Positions 28,641 through 40,503 of a stretch of 53,500 nt of DNA are shown here, piece after piece. Location: NCBI RefSeq assembly GCF_037975245.1, contig NC_092576.1, positions 44,678,611-44,732,110 on the forward strand, written 5' to 3'. Made by a program: the position numbers and the translations under genes. A model generated the notes under the pieces. That model was not told the origin of the DNA. It worked only from the letters and a program-made list of their open reading frames with translations, and searched no databases. Each line of letters begins with the position of its first letter. The stretch's first letter is position 1. This DNA is from Apostichopus japonicus. Taxonomy: Eukaryota > Echinodermata > Holothuroidea > Aspidochirotida > Stichopodidae.

Positions 28641-31600
28641 GGAAGGTCCTGTTATATACGAACATCATTATGTAACATTTGGAAGATACATAATGTTTTC
28701 GATGTTCCTTAAATGCCCCCTAGATAATCTATCCAGGGTATAGCCCTGGAAAACTTTGTTTTATAAATGCTTACGTATCTGATAAAGTAAAATGTTGCCA
28801 GATACCCATCAGTGCTTTTTATTTGTTCTTATATCAGATGTGTGCATATTGTAAACATCTGTATAACAAGACGATTTTATTCTTGTGTGCAAAGCTTAAC
28901 ATTTTCCGTTTTGGTTCAATTGTTCAATTTGATTGGCACCCGGCTGTATAATAGATAACTAGTCTTTCTTAATTAAGATAGGATAACATAAGTCTAATCA
29001 TTTGTCAGATGTGACTAAAATATAATTATGAACAACATATCAATTCAGGGACAAAACAGAAGCAAACTTGAAGATTTCTAGACGTGTGTTCTCTCCCTGG
29101 GCCCCGCCTGGGCTTCGCCGCTGGACCCCAACATTGCACCAAGGCGGGTCTCTAGACCCCATCCGAGGTTTAACTCCAAGTCGCACACTCCGTTAGTTAT
29201 ACATGTTCAGTCATTTATCTCCCCACTCCTCACTTTCAATTGGGATTGCCTCCCTGCATTCCTGCAGTTTTTTGTATTCATAGCAAATCTCGATAACCTC
29301 AGTTCATCTAAAAGACATATTAATTTATATAATGAGGTTTTCACCAGCCATTTAAATAAGCAAATATATGTCGTGTAGAAATCAATATCATGTTTTATTT
29401 CAGTGGCAAACGTATGAATACGTTTTTTTTTAGTGCGTTTTGCTCTTTTGGTGATTTCATAAGTCCTGCTTTGATAAAAGAACCATTGTTTTGTTTCATC
29501 TACTGTTCTCTCACGCCTGTATCTGATGTCAACAGACCGTGACCAATTCAACACATAATGCTACCTTATAATTGGGAAAGGTTTCCACTTAACGAATGAT
29601 CGTCCGTATTACTTACCTAGTTTCCTATATTAGGGCCTCATACTCCCCGCCCCCCCCCCCAAAAAAAAAAATGGAAGCACAATTTACCGACTGACAAAAA
29701 CATTTGATTCCCACTTTCATGTTTATGTCATCAATGATGTTATAGCACGGTCGGGAAAAGTCACCAGTCTCCCGTTGCCTTTTATGGCGTCATACTACAT
29801 TATGACATATTGATCACATCATCTCAAAAACAAATATTCATAAATGACATTCCAACATACAGAAACAGGAAAAGTGCGGCCTGAATGCTGAACAATGCAC
29901 GTGTCACTGAATAAACCGTCTCTCCTACCCATGAATATATCAAATTGTATATTTGTAGCGTCGTGTTTACGTGTGTTGATGTGTATAGTATCAATTCACA
30001 AACCATCGGAAAAGCGTGAAGCATGATTTAAACGGGAAAAGAGGTATATAGTTTAAGTTGTGACGATAAAGCTAAGGAATATAAACATATATAATTCAAG
30101 GGGAAAAACAATGTCTGGGAAAATAAAACCTGTTCACCCGAATGGACGTGATTATAGTATTTGTTTATCTTTTTCTAAATTTTAGCGACATGATGTATTT
30201 ACTGATAAACTGTTACCTATAGTTCTTCATGATTATGTTACAAAGGAAATACTTCAAGACTTTTGTTCTATATTTAATGTAGGTTAAATATTCGAAATCT
30301 AAATAATCAACAACCAATGTTTACAATGCTATATGTATTTTTAAGATTTTGACTTGGTGAACCAATGAGCTGCCATTTATTAGTGTGTTATGGCCAGGCA
30401 TTGAACATTAAACGTGTTAAAATGGCTACAGGTCAGTTGAGGAGTTCAAAATTCGATGTCTTTTAGAACATTAACTCAATAATACTGCTGATGTAGCTTG
30501 TGCATGTGTGATATGAAAAGAAGAACCATGTTGCTTTTGGTAGTGGCCATAGGTCATTTGATGTAGCAAGCGGTGAAAGTGTAAAAGCCAAGCCTGAAAT
30601 TATTAGGGCGGACATATAGATGGGTATATATTGATATATGTATGCAGTCTTTTTTGAAGACTTACGTGGGGTCAGCAGAGGTCAAATTAGGTATGTATTT
30701 TTAAGTCTAAAGTAGTAAATTCCCTAAGATCTACTTAAGCACCCCAATGGTGTTCTTGTTTGAAACTTATGTCTGTCTGTCACACAGTAGTACTTGATGA
30801 GTCAAAATGTAATGTGATAATACAGTAAATAATTTTTCTTTTCCTGTAGTCATTTTTAAGTTCATTTTGACAAGTTTATCGCTAATTTGTGACCCATTAC
30901 ATACAGTATGCATAAACTTGAGTTGTGTTGAGATACAGAGTTGAGTTTGTGTGGTAACATTGGCATATCTCTGCATTCATCAGAAGACATCCGAAGATGA
31001 AAGTTGAGTTAATTACTTGATCATTGTGTTAATACTGTGCATTTTGTTAGAGGTAAGGATTTACTAAAGGTTGATGGCTGTGCCAGTTTTAACTATTTTC
31101 TACTCTTGGAAGGGGTTGGAAGGGTTTGAGAGTGGAAGGGGAGGGGGGGGGGATTTTATACAATGATGGAAAGTGTTTTTATTCGCTGTCACTTTTTTTT
31201 ATATTAGAAACAAGTACAACAGTGTATTTTATAGGGAGGTGAAGGGTATCCCATTAACATTTGTTTGAGAGGTAATTACATAACCTTAGACTTTTCGTGC
31301 ATTGACAAGTATCTGTGTTCTGAGTGATTTTTTACTGACTTGAATTACTTTTACCACTTTGTAATAGCTTGGGGGAGCCTGGAATCTTAGTAAGCTTGTA
31401 ATGTCTTCTCAATTCCACATCGGCATCCTACTACATGTGATTTGATCTGCTGCAGCCATGCAGTCCTATTCATATATTGCATGATGTACCGAAGCCAATG
31501 TATATCATTGTATTGTTTTCCATTTACTTATTTTTCGATTATAACGATAATCCTGTTTTTAGGGGACAGTTTACCTCATATTATAGCCTTAATAAGGTTC

Positions 31601-34370
31601 CATGCTTCGAACAAAACATATACCCTAGTGAATAAAAAGAGAAAAAACAGTTTCCTGTTGATGTTTTCAATTTAAATATCCTAATCAACTAGTTCACATA
31701 AGTAACTTTTATTCACGTCACATTGTGCAGCAAAATTTTGAGACAGTCTTGTCTGATCATTTATAACGTCTGATCTACCTATCCTACTTCACACATTGTA
31801 CATATCATAGAGCTTCATCGACTTGAAACAAGTTTGATTAAAAAGACGGCCGCCGCACTTGTGACTGATAGCATTTCGGTCCATAAACGTTATGTGAATT
31901 GGCGTTTAAGCGCACAAGGTTATGTGATCGCTACGGATTTCTTTCCCAATTACGTAAACGTTGAACATATTCAACCAGAATGATGATTTTGACCACTTTT
32001 TCGTGCTATTCTTTTGGTGGCCTAATATCATGTTCGTCGACTACGAAAAGTATTATAATAAATGTATATGATATCTCTTGGATATATTCACATATTCAAC
32101 CGTGCGAGTGTGTTTTCTAATGAAACGGGATTTCTTAGTTTGTAAAAATATCTCTTGATTGAGATTTTGGGGTATAAACTGTAGTCATTGGCTTCAGCGC
32201 CTAAATTCAAATATAATGATATGCCGGGATGTTAAAAAAATGTGAGAGATCACGGGGTCAGATATCATACTGGTATAGTGATTATTAAAGTGCTCAATCT
32301 CGACCAGTAAAATACTACATATCATCAACAGAAGGCAAGTGACTGCAACATTGAGGAACACTTTGCTGCGGAAAATAAATATTTAGAGAGGTACAACCCA
32401 AGCATTGTGATTATCTAATGTCTCTTATATTATCTTCTTTTAATTTTTATGATGCAGAATCTTGTCTACTACGTGGCATATCAGAGATCTAGTATGCCCT
32501 TTCAGTGCATTGTGGTGAAAAATATACGGTACACAGGACCATAACCATTGGAAGCATAGGTGCACGTGGCTACTAGATTCAACCCCAGATCCCAATTTGT
32601 TTTCCTAAATGGTTTATAATTTAAAATACAATGTCATATACTTTTTACGAGGGAGTGGCATTTTTTGTATCACCATGTGAGCTGTGAATAAAACTACAAA
32701 CTGACGTATATTTGCAAAATAAAAAAAAACGACTCTTTTGTGAAGCTGACTAATGTCGTGTGGAAGCGTATGACGACAACATGTTTTACACGCTAAGAGA
32801 TCAGTGTATTGTACTCTATGCATACGAATAAAGTTGTAGGAACATGGAAACAAATGGACGCTTTAGGAATACTGTTAAGAGACAACATACTAACACTGTT
32901 AAGTTAGTGTTTGAATATTTTAATTTGGACGAGATGTCACGATGTGGTGGGTCTCTAGCACTGCATTAGAGGTCACCAACCAATTGATATGTACGAACGC
33001 AAAGTCATACTACTCACTGGCGAATAAAGGCACGGATAGGGGTCCCTAAACTGAAATACACATATCTAAAATAGTTTAGGTAAAATAGTCGCCCTCACAG
33101 AACCAAATGTTTTCGAGCACAGGTTACCCATGGTCTTAACATATGTTATAATAGAGTACTATAAGTCAACCAGGAAGTAATTACAACATACGTGATTGTT
33201 TCTTACGTCTATTTATATTGCTTGTAAAGGAAAAAGGGTTTGTTTTTAGCAAATGCTGAACATTGAATGCAAAGTCACTCTTTGTTTCGTTACGAATTGT
33301 AACAGGTTTAGGAAAACGTATCTCCATTGGTGGAACTCAATCAAATCGTAAGCAAAACAACATTTACATGATTTGTCGCCATATTATTTTCTGATGAGTG
33401 TTAATATCCGAGTTTGTTTAAGGGTGTAGGATGTGGGTGTTGCATTCTGGTTAACCACATGTTTTATACTGCAGTATCTGTCACTGTGTACTATATTCAT
33501 TTATCGGGGTATCTTGCATTACGGTACTGGTGTACTGTTGAATGTAAATTACTCGCACATCACTCGAGAATAACAAGAGAGCAAACACTGTGATGGATTT
33601 TGTTAGCTTGTCGACCTACATTCTGGTTACATTCATCACCTGGGGATATTGAAATTTCCTATCAATTATTTTAAATAGTGTGACTGATGAAATGCGATTC
33701 CCTGTGACAGGAAAGGAAATTTCTTGTCGATTTAATTGTGTAAAAATCAAAATTTTAATGACATTACTTTTTTATCAATTTAATACATTTTTTCTTTCGA
33801 ACTTAAACCTACACATTCCCCACGTGCATCAATGTCCTAAGGGTTTCATTTTAAGGCCAAATGAAAATAATTTTGCCATAACAAACATGACAGTCAACAA
33901 CATATTTTACTATGATGGTTAATAAAGGTTTTAAGATGTCAATACATTCATACTAATGGAGGCCTATCCAGGTCATGACCAGTTCTCCTCTGATGCAACG
34001 TGAAGAAATCTTTCAAATAATAAGTGATTATGGCCATGTTTCTCATGACAAGAAATATATTATACAGCACGTTTTGACCTATGGGTAAACAATGACAGAA
34101 TCTGCCAAGCTATCAGAGGCACTGGATAGTTGTTTGCCATGAAAGTCATGCATTTTGGAGATAGTGCTTCTCCATGAACGTGAAGTTGTTCTTGATGAGA
34201 ACATGGTTCATGAGGGTCTTGCGGCTGGTTAAAGGAGGACTTTGGTGTCCACTGTCAGCCCAGAGCTGCACAAGTAGCTGTAATGCCTTCATTGTGAGGA
34301 ATGTTGGTGTAGAGAGAAGTAAATGAAAGGTACTAATGGCATCAAACCTTTAATTAGGCCGGGGACCTTG
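28641..34370. other. long non-coding stretch, no gene supported
   Basis: A GC-rich patch at 29094-29160 (GGGCTTCGCCGCTGGACCCC) looks like an internal fragment of a DNA-transposon-derived repeat. A C-run/A-run junction is at about 29649-29671, and a G-run at about 31138-31153. Frames without a start codon at 31774-31983 are noted among the findings. Nothing else was recognised. Confidence 0.5.
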
Positions 34371-34450
34371 TCATTCCGCCATCGGTACATTCCGCATAGA
34401 AAATATGCCCTTTCCACCATAGAAAAGGTGCCATTTCGCCATGTTACCCG
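34371..34450. repeat. degenerate TTCCGCCAT-type short repeats
   Basis: CATTCCGCCAT, CATTCCGCAT, CTTTCCACCAT and CATTTCGCCAT follow one another within 80 bp. A related perfect hairpin, CCTTTCCGC (34864-34872) and its inverse (34877-34885), lies 400 bp further on. The two may be parts of one decayed element. Confidence 0.4.
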
Positions 34451-35985
34451 AATGGCAGTAAAGCTCTTTTGTATGGCAAAAGGAGCACATTATTTTGGGT
34501 GCACTGTAGGCCAATAGGCACTGTATATTGCTTCGCTTCACACTAACAAGAGGCTCGGAAAATCCAAAAAAATTGTCATTTAAATCGACAATCAGAATCA
34601 GTCTTTTTAATAAGCAATCAACTTTTTAAATTAATTTGATTTAGTTGAGACAGTGTATCGACTCAAGATGACAAACTTAAAAGTAAAACTATTCAATCAA
34701 CATGTACATTAATGACTGTGTATATATTCCCCAATCTTGTGTTGACTTCAATTCAGTCTATCCAGCGAACAGTCACATTTGAGTACAGTTTATCTATCTT
34801 TCCACGAGAAGCAAATAAAGTTTCACCGATACATTTCTGTGTAAAATTCATTCCTAAAATGTACCTTTCCGCTATGGCGGAAAGGACCGAAACCTATCGC
34901 GTTAAGGTATGGCGATATGTACCTATTGAAGAATGGCACTGGAACCAGTTAGGCCTCTAGGGTAACAATAACATTGGACTTTGTCTCTGACATCTGAGTT
35001 TTATCTCATTCTGGCAGGATCCAAACATCGATGAAAACCCTGTAATAGCTATGAATCGTCATAACTCTAACCTATAGGCCTTTAATCCTACTAACCTACT
35101 TTGTGGAGCATGACTGGCTATTGTAACGGTACACTTTACCCTAAAATTAGGCCAGCTAACGAGGTACTGTACAGAACGGTTGTACTACAGTCTAGGGCCT
35201 AGCCTAGGTCCTATAAAACTGGCTATAGGCCTCGGCCTGGGCTAGTTTCAATAGACCAAGGCCTAGGGGCCTTACACTAGCTACAATTGCAGTATAAAAA
35301 GGCAAGGTAGCCAACATAATCTTATCATATCAATGTATATGTCATTCATAAATTTCACGTATCAAGGCGTAATGCATTCCGCCAACGCCACTGTAAAATT
35401 CGACAACACGAAGTTGCTCAACAGTGGCTGCCATTTTGTTATAGTAAACGTTGACTGCATTTCAGCGTCTTATTCCTCACAGTATTTGGTTTAGGAAACA
35501 TTTGTACGGCGGTGTATAACGTCCATTGTATTGCACTTTATCTACAGCTGGACGACATCGTTCCGTTGACTTACGAACTAAAATCGTCACTCCTCAAGCC
35601 CCTCAAGAACAGAGAGAAGCTTTTAATCGGATTTTCCATACGCAAGTGACGTAGCCAGTTGGAGAGAGGGAAGAAAAAAACCCAGCAGAAGTTCTTACGA
35701 TCGCAAGCAAGTATACACAAATCAGTGTTGATAGTAATGATAGTAGGCTACTGTTTTGCACAAGTCTTAGCTCTCTAACCGAAACAACATTTTCTCAAAG
35801 GGAGGGGGTACCTCTCCCATTCGAACCCTTCCCCGAAAAGACGGTTAGCAAACTTTTGTGCCCCCACCTCATCATAGGCGTTACCAGCAATTCCAATCTT
35901 TTGGAAAAGAGGGGGGGGGGGGCTAAATATATCCATGAGGTATCGTATATTCAAGAGGAATTTTGATCGATTTCGAAACCGACTA
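34451..35985. other. non-coding stretch, no gene supported
   Basis: Includes a block at 35130-35290 rich in AGGCCT/CCTAGG words and an unassigned 64-codon open frame (35455-35649) described among the findings. Confidence 0.45.
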
Positions 35986-36460
35986 TCTATCTCAGGCCCC
36001 TAGCTGGGGTCACGTATCCTGGAACTTGAATGTATATCAGGCCCTAAGGTGGGGTCACATTTCACTGTAATCTATCTCAGGCCCCTAGCTGGGATCACGT
36101 ATCCTGGAACTTGAATGTATATCAGTCCCTAAGCTGGGGTCACATTTCACTGTAATATATCTCATGTCTATAGCTGGGGTCACATTTCACTGTAATCTAT
36201 CTCAGGCCCCTAGCTGGTCACATTTCCCTGGACCTTTAATGTATTACAGGCCCCTAGCTAGGGTCACATTCACTGGAATGTATCTCATGTCTATAGCTGG
36301 GGTCACATTTCACTGTAATCTATCTCAGGCCCCTAGCTGGTCACATTTCCCTGGACCTTTAATGTATTACAGGCCCCTAGCTAGGGTCACATTCACTGGA
36401 ATATATCTCATGCACCTAACTGGGGTCACATTTCACTGGAATGTATATCAGGTCCTAGTT
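35986..36460 (+). repeat. minisatellite with two higher-order periods
   Basis: The basic unit is about 40 bp and contains TCAGGCCCCTAGCTGGGGTC and CACATTTCACTGG. Units are grouped into an 85-bp period (35986 and 36071) and then a 123-bp period (starts at 36161, 36284 and a partial at 36407). Because 123 is a multiple of three, that part stays open in one frame and would give a 41-residue peptide repeat. I regard that as a by-product of the tandem structure rather than a gene. Confidence 0.92.
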
Positions 36461-37481
36461 GGGTCCCGGAGTCGATCCTTCCGGAAGATAAACCTTTTTC
36501 AGATGTCATCCTTTTTTCTCTTGTATATTGAGATATTTAAGTACAAATTGCACGTGTTAGGGAGGAATTCAATAGGTTCTTTTTTTTCAATGCCCAGGCC
36601 GGGGCATCCCGGGTGAAGCATCAGAAGTTTTTGGATTTTGATATATTTGTTTTGCTCTCTCCATGGTAACGACTTTAGAGTAAGAAAAGGACATGTCAGA
36701 AGGAGGAATATAAGTTCTGTAGAAGGTATTCTAAACCTGGAAGCTGCAGTGCTTTTACATCTGTTGTAGCTATGTTAACTTGAGCACAGACAAACATTCA
36801 AATCAACGGAATTTATTTCAAGCCTCTTGGAAGGGGGGGGGGAGCGTAGTCCAGGGGAAATCTCTCGGATTGTGATGCATTTTGTTAGCCTTATATAATT
36901 CATATAAAAGAAAATTTGACGTAATGGATAACCAAGTTTGCTATACCTTCAAGTTCTCTGGGAGGAGGCAGGAGGGTAAGCAATATGTTTGAAGGAATGC
37001 CCCCCTGGTCCCCCACCCCTATAATTTATCACAGTGGGTAGAGCTTATCTTGTAACATGAAAAGTATATAGTACCAATGTATTTTTTAATTCAATGTAAA
37101 TTCCCTGACACAACTGGCTTTAACCCATCACATAACGACTGCTGGCTTAATTCTCGCCTCTCCTACCTACCACATGCATGGTAGCTGATGGCTGGACGCA
37201 AATACATTGGCATTTGTGTATAGACTTTACAATTCGACAGCAGAAACATAAATCCAAGTTTGGGAAATAAATCTTCAATATCTTCAAGTTAGTACCTGTG
37301 CTAACACTAACACTGAATTAGAATATAGTAAGTAGATGAAGAAAGGAAACGTATCACAAAATCTTTTGATTTGATTTTTCTAATTTTACAACTCATCATC
37401 ACGATTACATGGCGGTTCTGACGGGACAAACAAGTTTTAGATTTATTGCTTTAATATATAACACGCATTCAGACAATTCGA
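36461..37481. other. non-coding stretch with G-runs
   Basis: No credible gene. A G run lies near 36832-36842. Nothing else was recognised. Confidence 0.5.
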
Positions 37482-38002
37482 CAGTGGCGGAGCAAGGGGT
37501 GTGGGTCAGAGGGGCGAGAATGGTCTGTAGGAGCGCTTTCGACGCTATCTAAGCGGAGCGCCAACACAGGTTGGCGCGGATCGTACAACAAATTTTTGAG
37601 AAAAGATACTCCCTAGATCGCCGGAAATGACCCTTTCCAACACACTGATCACTGAGCGGCGTATAACGTACACTGCATGCCGACTTAAAGTGTATTACTT
37701 TTTCAGCCACTGCGAGTGGCGTATCGTCTAAAAATAGATCGAAAACCCCATACAGTTCTTGGAAATGGTTTCGTACAACAGAAGTGTCGATAATTAAAGA
37801 TCGCCGTTAGATCATTTTTCAGAAAATTACACCAACAAAATTGTGACAAATGTCAATAGGTAGATCATAGATGGAAACGCAATAAAAAAGTCAATAATCG
37901 CGAATAAGTAAAAAGTGTTAAAAAGCTGAAAAGGGCGCCATCAGTCCATTTGAGTCCGTCAAGAGGGCATCCGCCCCTGACTGTATGGAAGCTCCGCCAC
38001 TG
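37482..38002. mobile_element. hAT-type miniature (non-autonomous) element, 521 bp
   Basis: It is bounded by perfect 12-bp terminal inverted repeats CAGTGGCGGAGC (37482-37493) and GCTCCGCCACTG (37991-38002), and flanked by a perfect 8-bp target duplication CAATTCGA (37474-37481 and 38003-38010). Both the terminal sequence and the 8-bp duplication are those of hAT-superfamily elements. It encodes no transposase, so it depends on one supplied elsewhere. An internal hairpin with 8-bp arms (GCGCCAAC at 37558, GTTGGCGC at 37570) is shared with the segments at 15130, 21043 and, more weakly, 28555. Confidence 0.9.
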
Positions 38003-39400
38003 CAATTCGATACCTGTTAAAATTAGTTTAAGTCATTAAATATCGTGTTTTTGAAGAGTTGTAAAGTTTAGGATATAACCCGGCATATTTATCATTTGAT
38101 AATATTGTTTTATATCGGGTAATATATGAAGAAAAGAACATATTCATGAAAGGCGGGTTTAGGGTTAATTTTATTAACTGTACGATTGGTTACAATGTTA
38201 TGTGTATAATGTTAGAATATATCATGAATGGACATGTGTATTTGGTTTCAAAACCAGGAATTACAAAGCGTTTATTAAAGCCAACATGAAAGAAATATGA
38301 AATAACTTCAAACCGGTAACAAAATAATGATATTCATCGGTAGAATTTTGACAATGTATAAAATATTCTGTAAAATTACTAAAACTTTAATCAGCTGTTT
38401 CTAATGAAGTTTTGAACTATTATTGGTTTCAGCCCTGAACGGTGGGTGTCAGAGCGGGAGGGGACAAGCCTGATCGGTTCGTGCAGGTTAGCAAAACATT
38501 TTTTTTAAAGCTACGTGGGAAACTTAATTACTTAAATACTGGGAGGCTGCTCCAGATTAGGCAACCCGGGAAGAGACTGTATAAGCTAAGAAAACAAAAA
38601 AAACACTAAATAACCTACAAGACCTGCCATTTATAAGGGTACGATCATTAATTTCAAGCTTCAGTACACAAAATGTTCAGATTGTCATGATCTTGTTCGT
38701 TTCATTATTTGAATGTCATAACAGTCACGCCATCCTATTATCCTATTACACTATTATCTATACCTGTGTTACAAATTGTGATAATGCTATTGATATATCG
38801 AAAATGCAAGGTAGGAATTGTATGAAAATTTCACCAGGATGCTTAGTATATAATCTTATTTAATTAGTCAAGATATATTTTACTCTGGGCTATCCTTTTA
38901 AGATTAGCAACTTTGCAGTCTACTTTGAGTCAAGACGTAACTTATCAAACTCCTCTTAAGAACAGAGTTATCAAAATGTAGTAAACATTTAATGAAAACA
39001 AATGAAAATTAAAAATATGATATCCATTGAAGAACTTAACGTTATTAGAACCATTCTGTGTGGTTCAATTCCTGTTGCAATGCTATATATCATTATACCG
39101 ACATTATGACGTCATACCAGCATTTAAGGAGAGATTGTATGTTAAGCGCATGATCAAAGTATTTTGACTGTTATACTGATGACACGTCAGTCTTAAACGT
39201 TTATATCTTTGTCTGTCGGTGAATTATTGTGAGCGTTCATGGTATATTATTCGTGCGCTGTTAGAGATCAGTCAATACAACAAACACAATATGCCGTAAA
39301 ATTCATCATAATTAACTAATAAGCTGACAATTTGGTCACTACTAGCACAAGTCACATTAGAGACAGCCTCCTGTTTTCTCTGGAATTTTACTGTTTTTGT
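38003..39400. other. non-coding stretch, no gene seen
   Basis: AT-rich, with only short frames. The 5' untranslated region of the retrotransposon that follows may begin somewhere near its end, but I cannot place the boundary. Confidence 0.5.
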
Positions 39401-39768
39401 GTGAGCAATCTTGTTCAATCTTATACAGGATGGTGATTATCCATCAGAGAACACATTTGACAAGTTGACTTATCTTTTAGTCATCACGTTCTTGAGAAAG
39501 TATGTATTACATTTTACAAGAAATATGTGACTAAGTTCAAACTTATCCTATGTGTCCTGTTCATACCTACAATGTTGAGCCTCTCCTTCTGGACTTCTCT
39601 ATTATGTGGATGCCATTTTGACTTTTGAACAGTTCAAGGAGAAGATATCGACCGTTGCACTCCAATGACCATCAAGCAGTCTTACACCATTTAATCCTTT
39701 AATCCTACACAAGTTAACTTGTCTCCGTCTACAAGTTGCCTTCTGTCTCTTGTTGAGCGACCAAATCC

Positions 39769-40503
39769 ATGATGCCAGACACCAAGGACACAAAAGGAGT
39801 TTCAACTAGAAAACAGGAAGAATTGATCTCTTCCATTTTATCCGCCCTACTTGAAAGCAATGATCTGAAAGTCGTTATCCAGTCTGCACTTAAAGAAGCA
39901 CTTAAAGAATCCCTTGACAAAATATCTCATGTCATTGACCTTCATGAAGGTCGGATCCTGGATCTTGAATTCCAAATGGACAAAAGCAACAAAGAATTAG
40001 CTGCATTAGCCAAGGAAAACGAGAAATTAACAAGTGACTTAGATCAATACAAATGTGAACTCAATTTAATGGAGCAATATTCTCGCCGCATCTGTATTCG
40101 CATTTTCGGTATTCCAGAGAGTACAGGCGAAAATACCGATCAAATTATTACAAAACTTGCCGAGGAAAAACATGGTGTTGATCTCAAACTGTCCGACATC
40201 GATAGGAGCCATCGTATTGGAAAACCCAACGGAAAAGGATCAAGATCAATCATAATGAAATTCACCAACTATAAAGTAAAGTCACGTGTGCTAAGAGCAA
40301 GACGCAAACTGAAATCATCGGGCATCGGCATCCAGGAGGACCTGACTGCCAGAAACAAGGCACTCTTACAGAAGGTCAAAGACCATCTCCGTGTCTCATC
40401 CGCCTGGACCATAGATGGACGGATTTTTGCCTTAACAAAATCTGCAGATGGAGTTGAACTGAAGAAACGAATAAATGGATTGAATGACTTGAATAATTTG
40501 TAG
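39769..40503 (+). CDS. retrotransposon ORF1, L1-like RNA-binding protein
   Basis: An intact frame of 244 residues, likely a nucleic-acid-binding chaperone that coats the element RNA in the ribonucleoprotein. Residues about 50-105 look like a coiled coil (heptad-like leucines in a KELAALAKENEKL stretch). Residues about 106-175 resemble the L1 ORF1p RRM (RRICIRIFGIPES, then DIDRSHRIGK, then SIIMKF). Residues about 176-225 resemble its C-terminal domain (RRKLK, IGIQEDLTARNKALLQKVKD). The order is that of L1-type ORF1 proteins, here upstream of a CR1-like ORF2. Tandem Met codons at 39769 and 39772 leave the exact start open. No stop or frameshift interrupts it. The protein is a transposon gene, not a host gene. 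Confidence 0.85.
   Translation: MMPDTKDTKGVSTRKQEELISSILSALLESNDLKVVIQSALKEALKESLDKISHVIDLHEGRILDLEFQMDKSNKELAALAKENEKLTSDLDQYKCELNLMEQYSRRICIRIFGIPESTGENTDQIITKLAEEKHGVDLKLSDIDRSHRIGKPNGKGSRSIIMKFTNYKVKSRVLRARRKLKSSGIGIQEDLTARNKALLQKVKDHLRVSSAWTIDGRIFALTKSADGVELKKRINGLNDLNNL

Noticed and set aside
32560-32600. GATTCAACCCC, inspected as a possible tRNA B-box on the minus strand
   Set aside because: The inverse GGGGTTGAATC does not fit the B-box consensus well and no cloverleaf or A-box was found.
36164-36616. 150-codon frame with a 41-residue repeat
   Set aside because: The repeat is explained by the 123-bp minisatellite period; no domain, signal peptide or splice context supports a gene.
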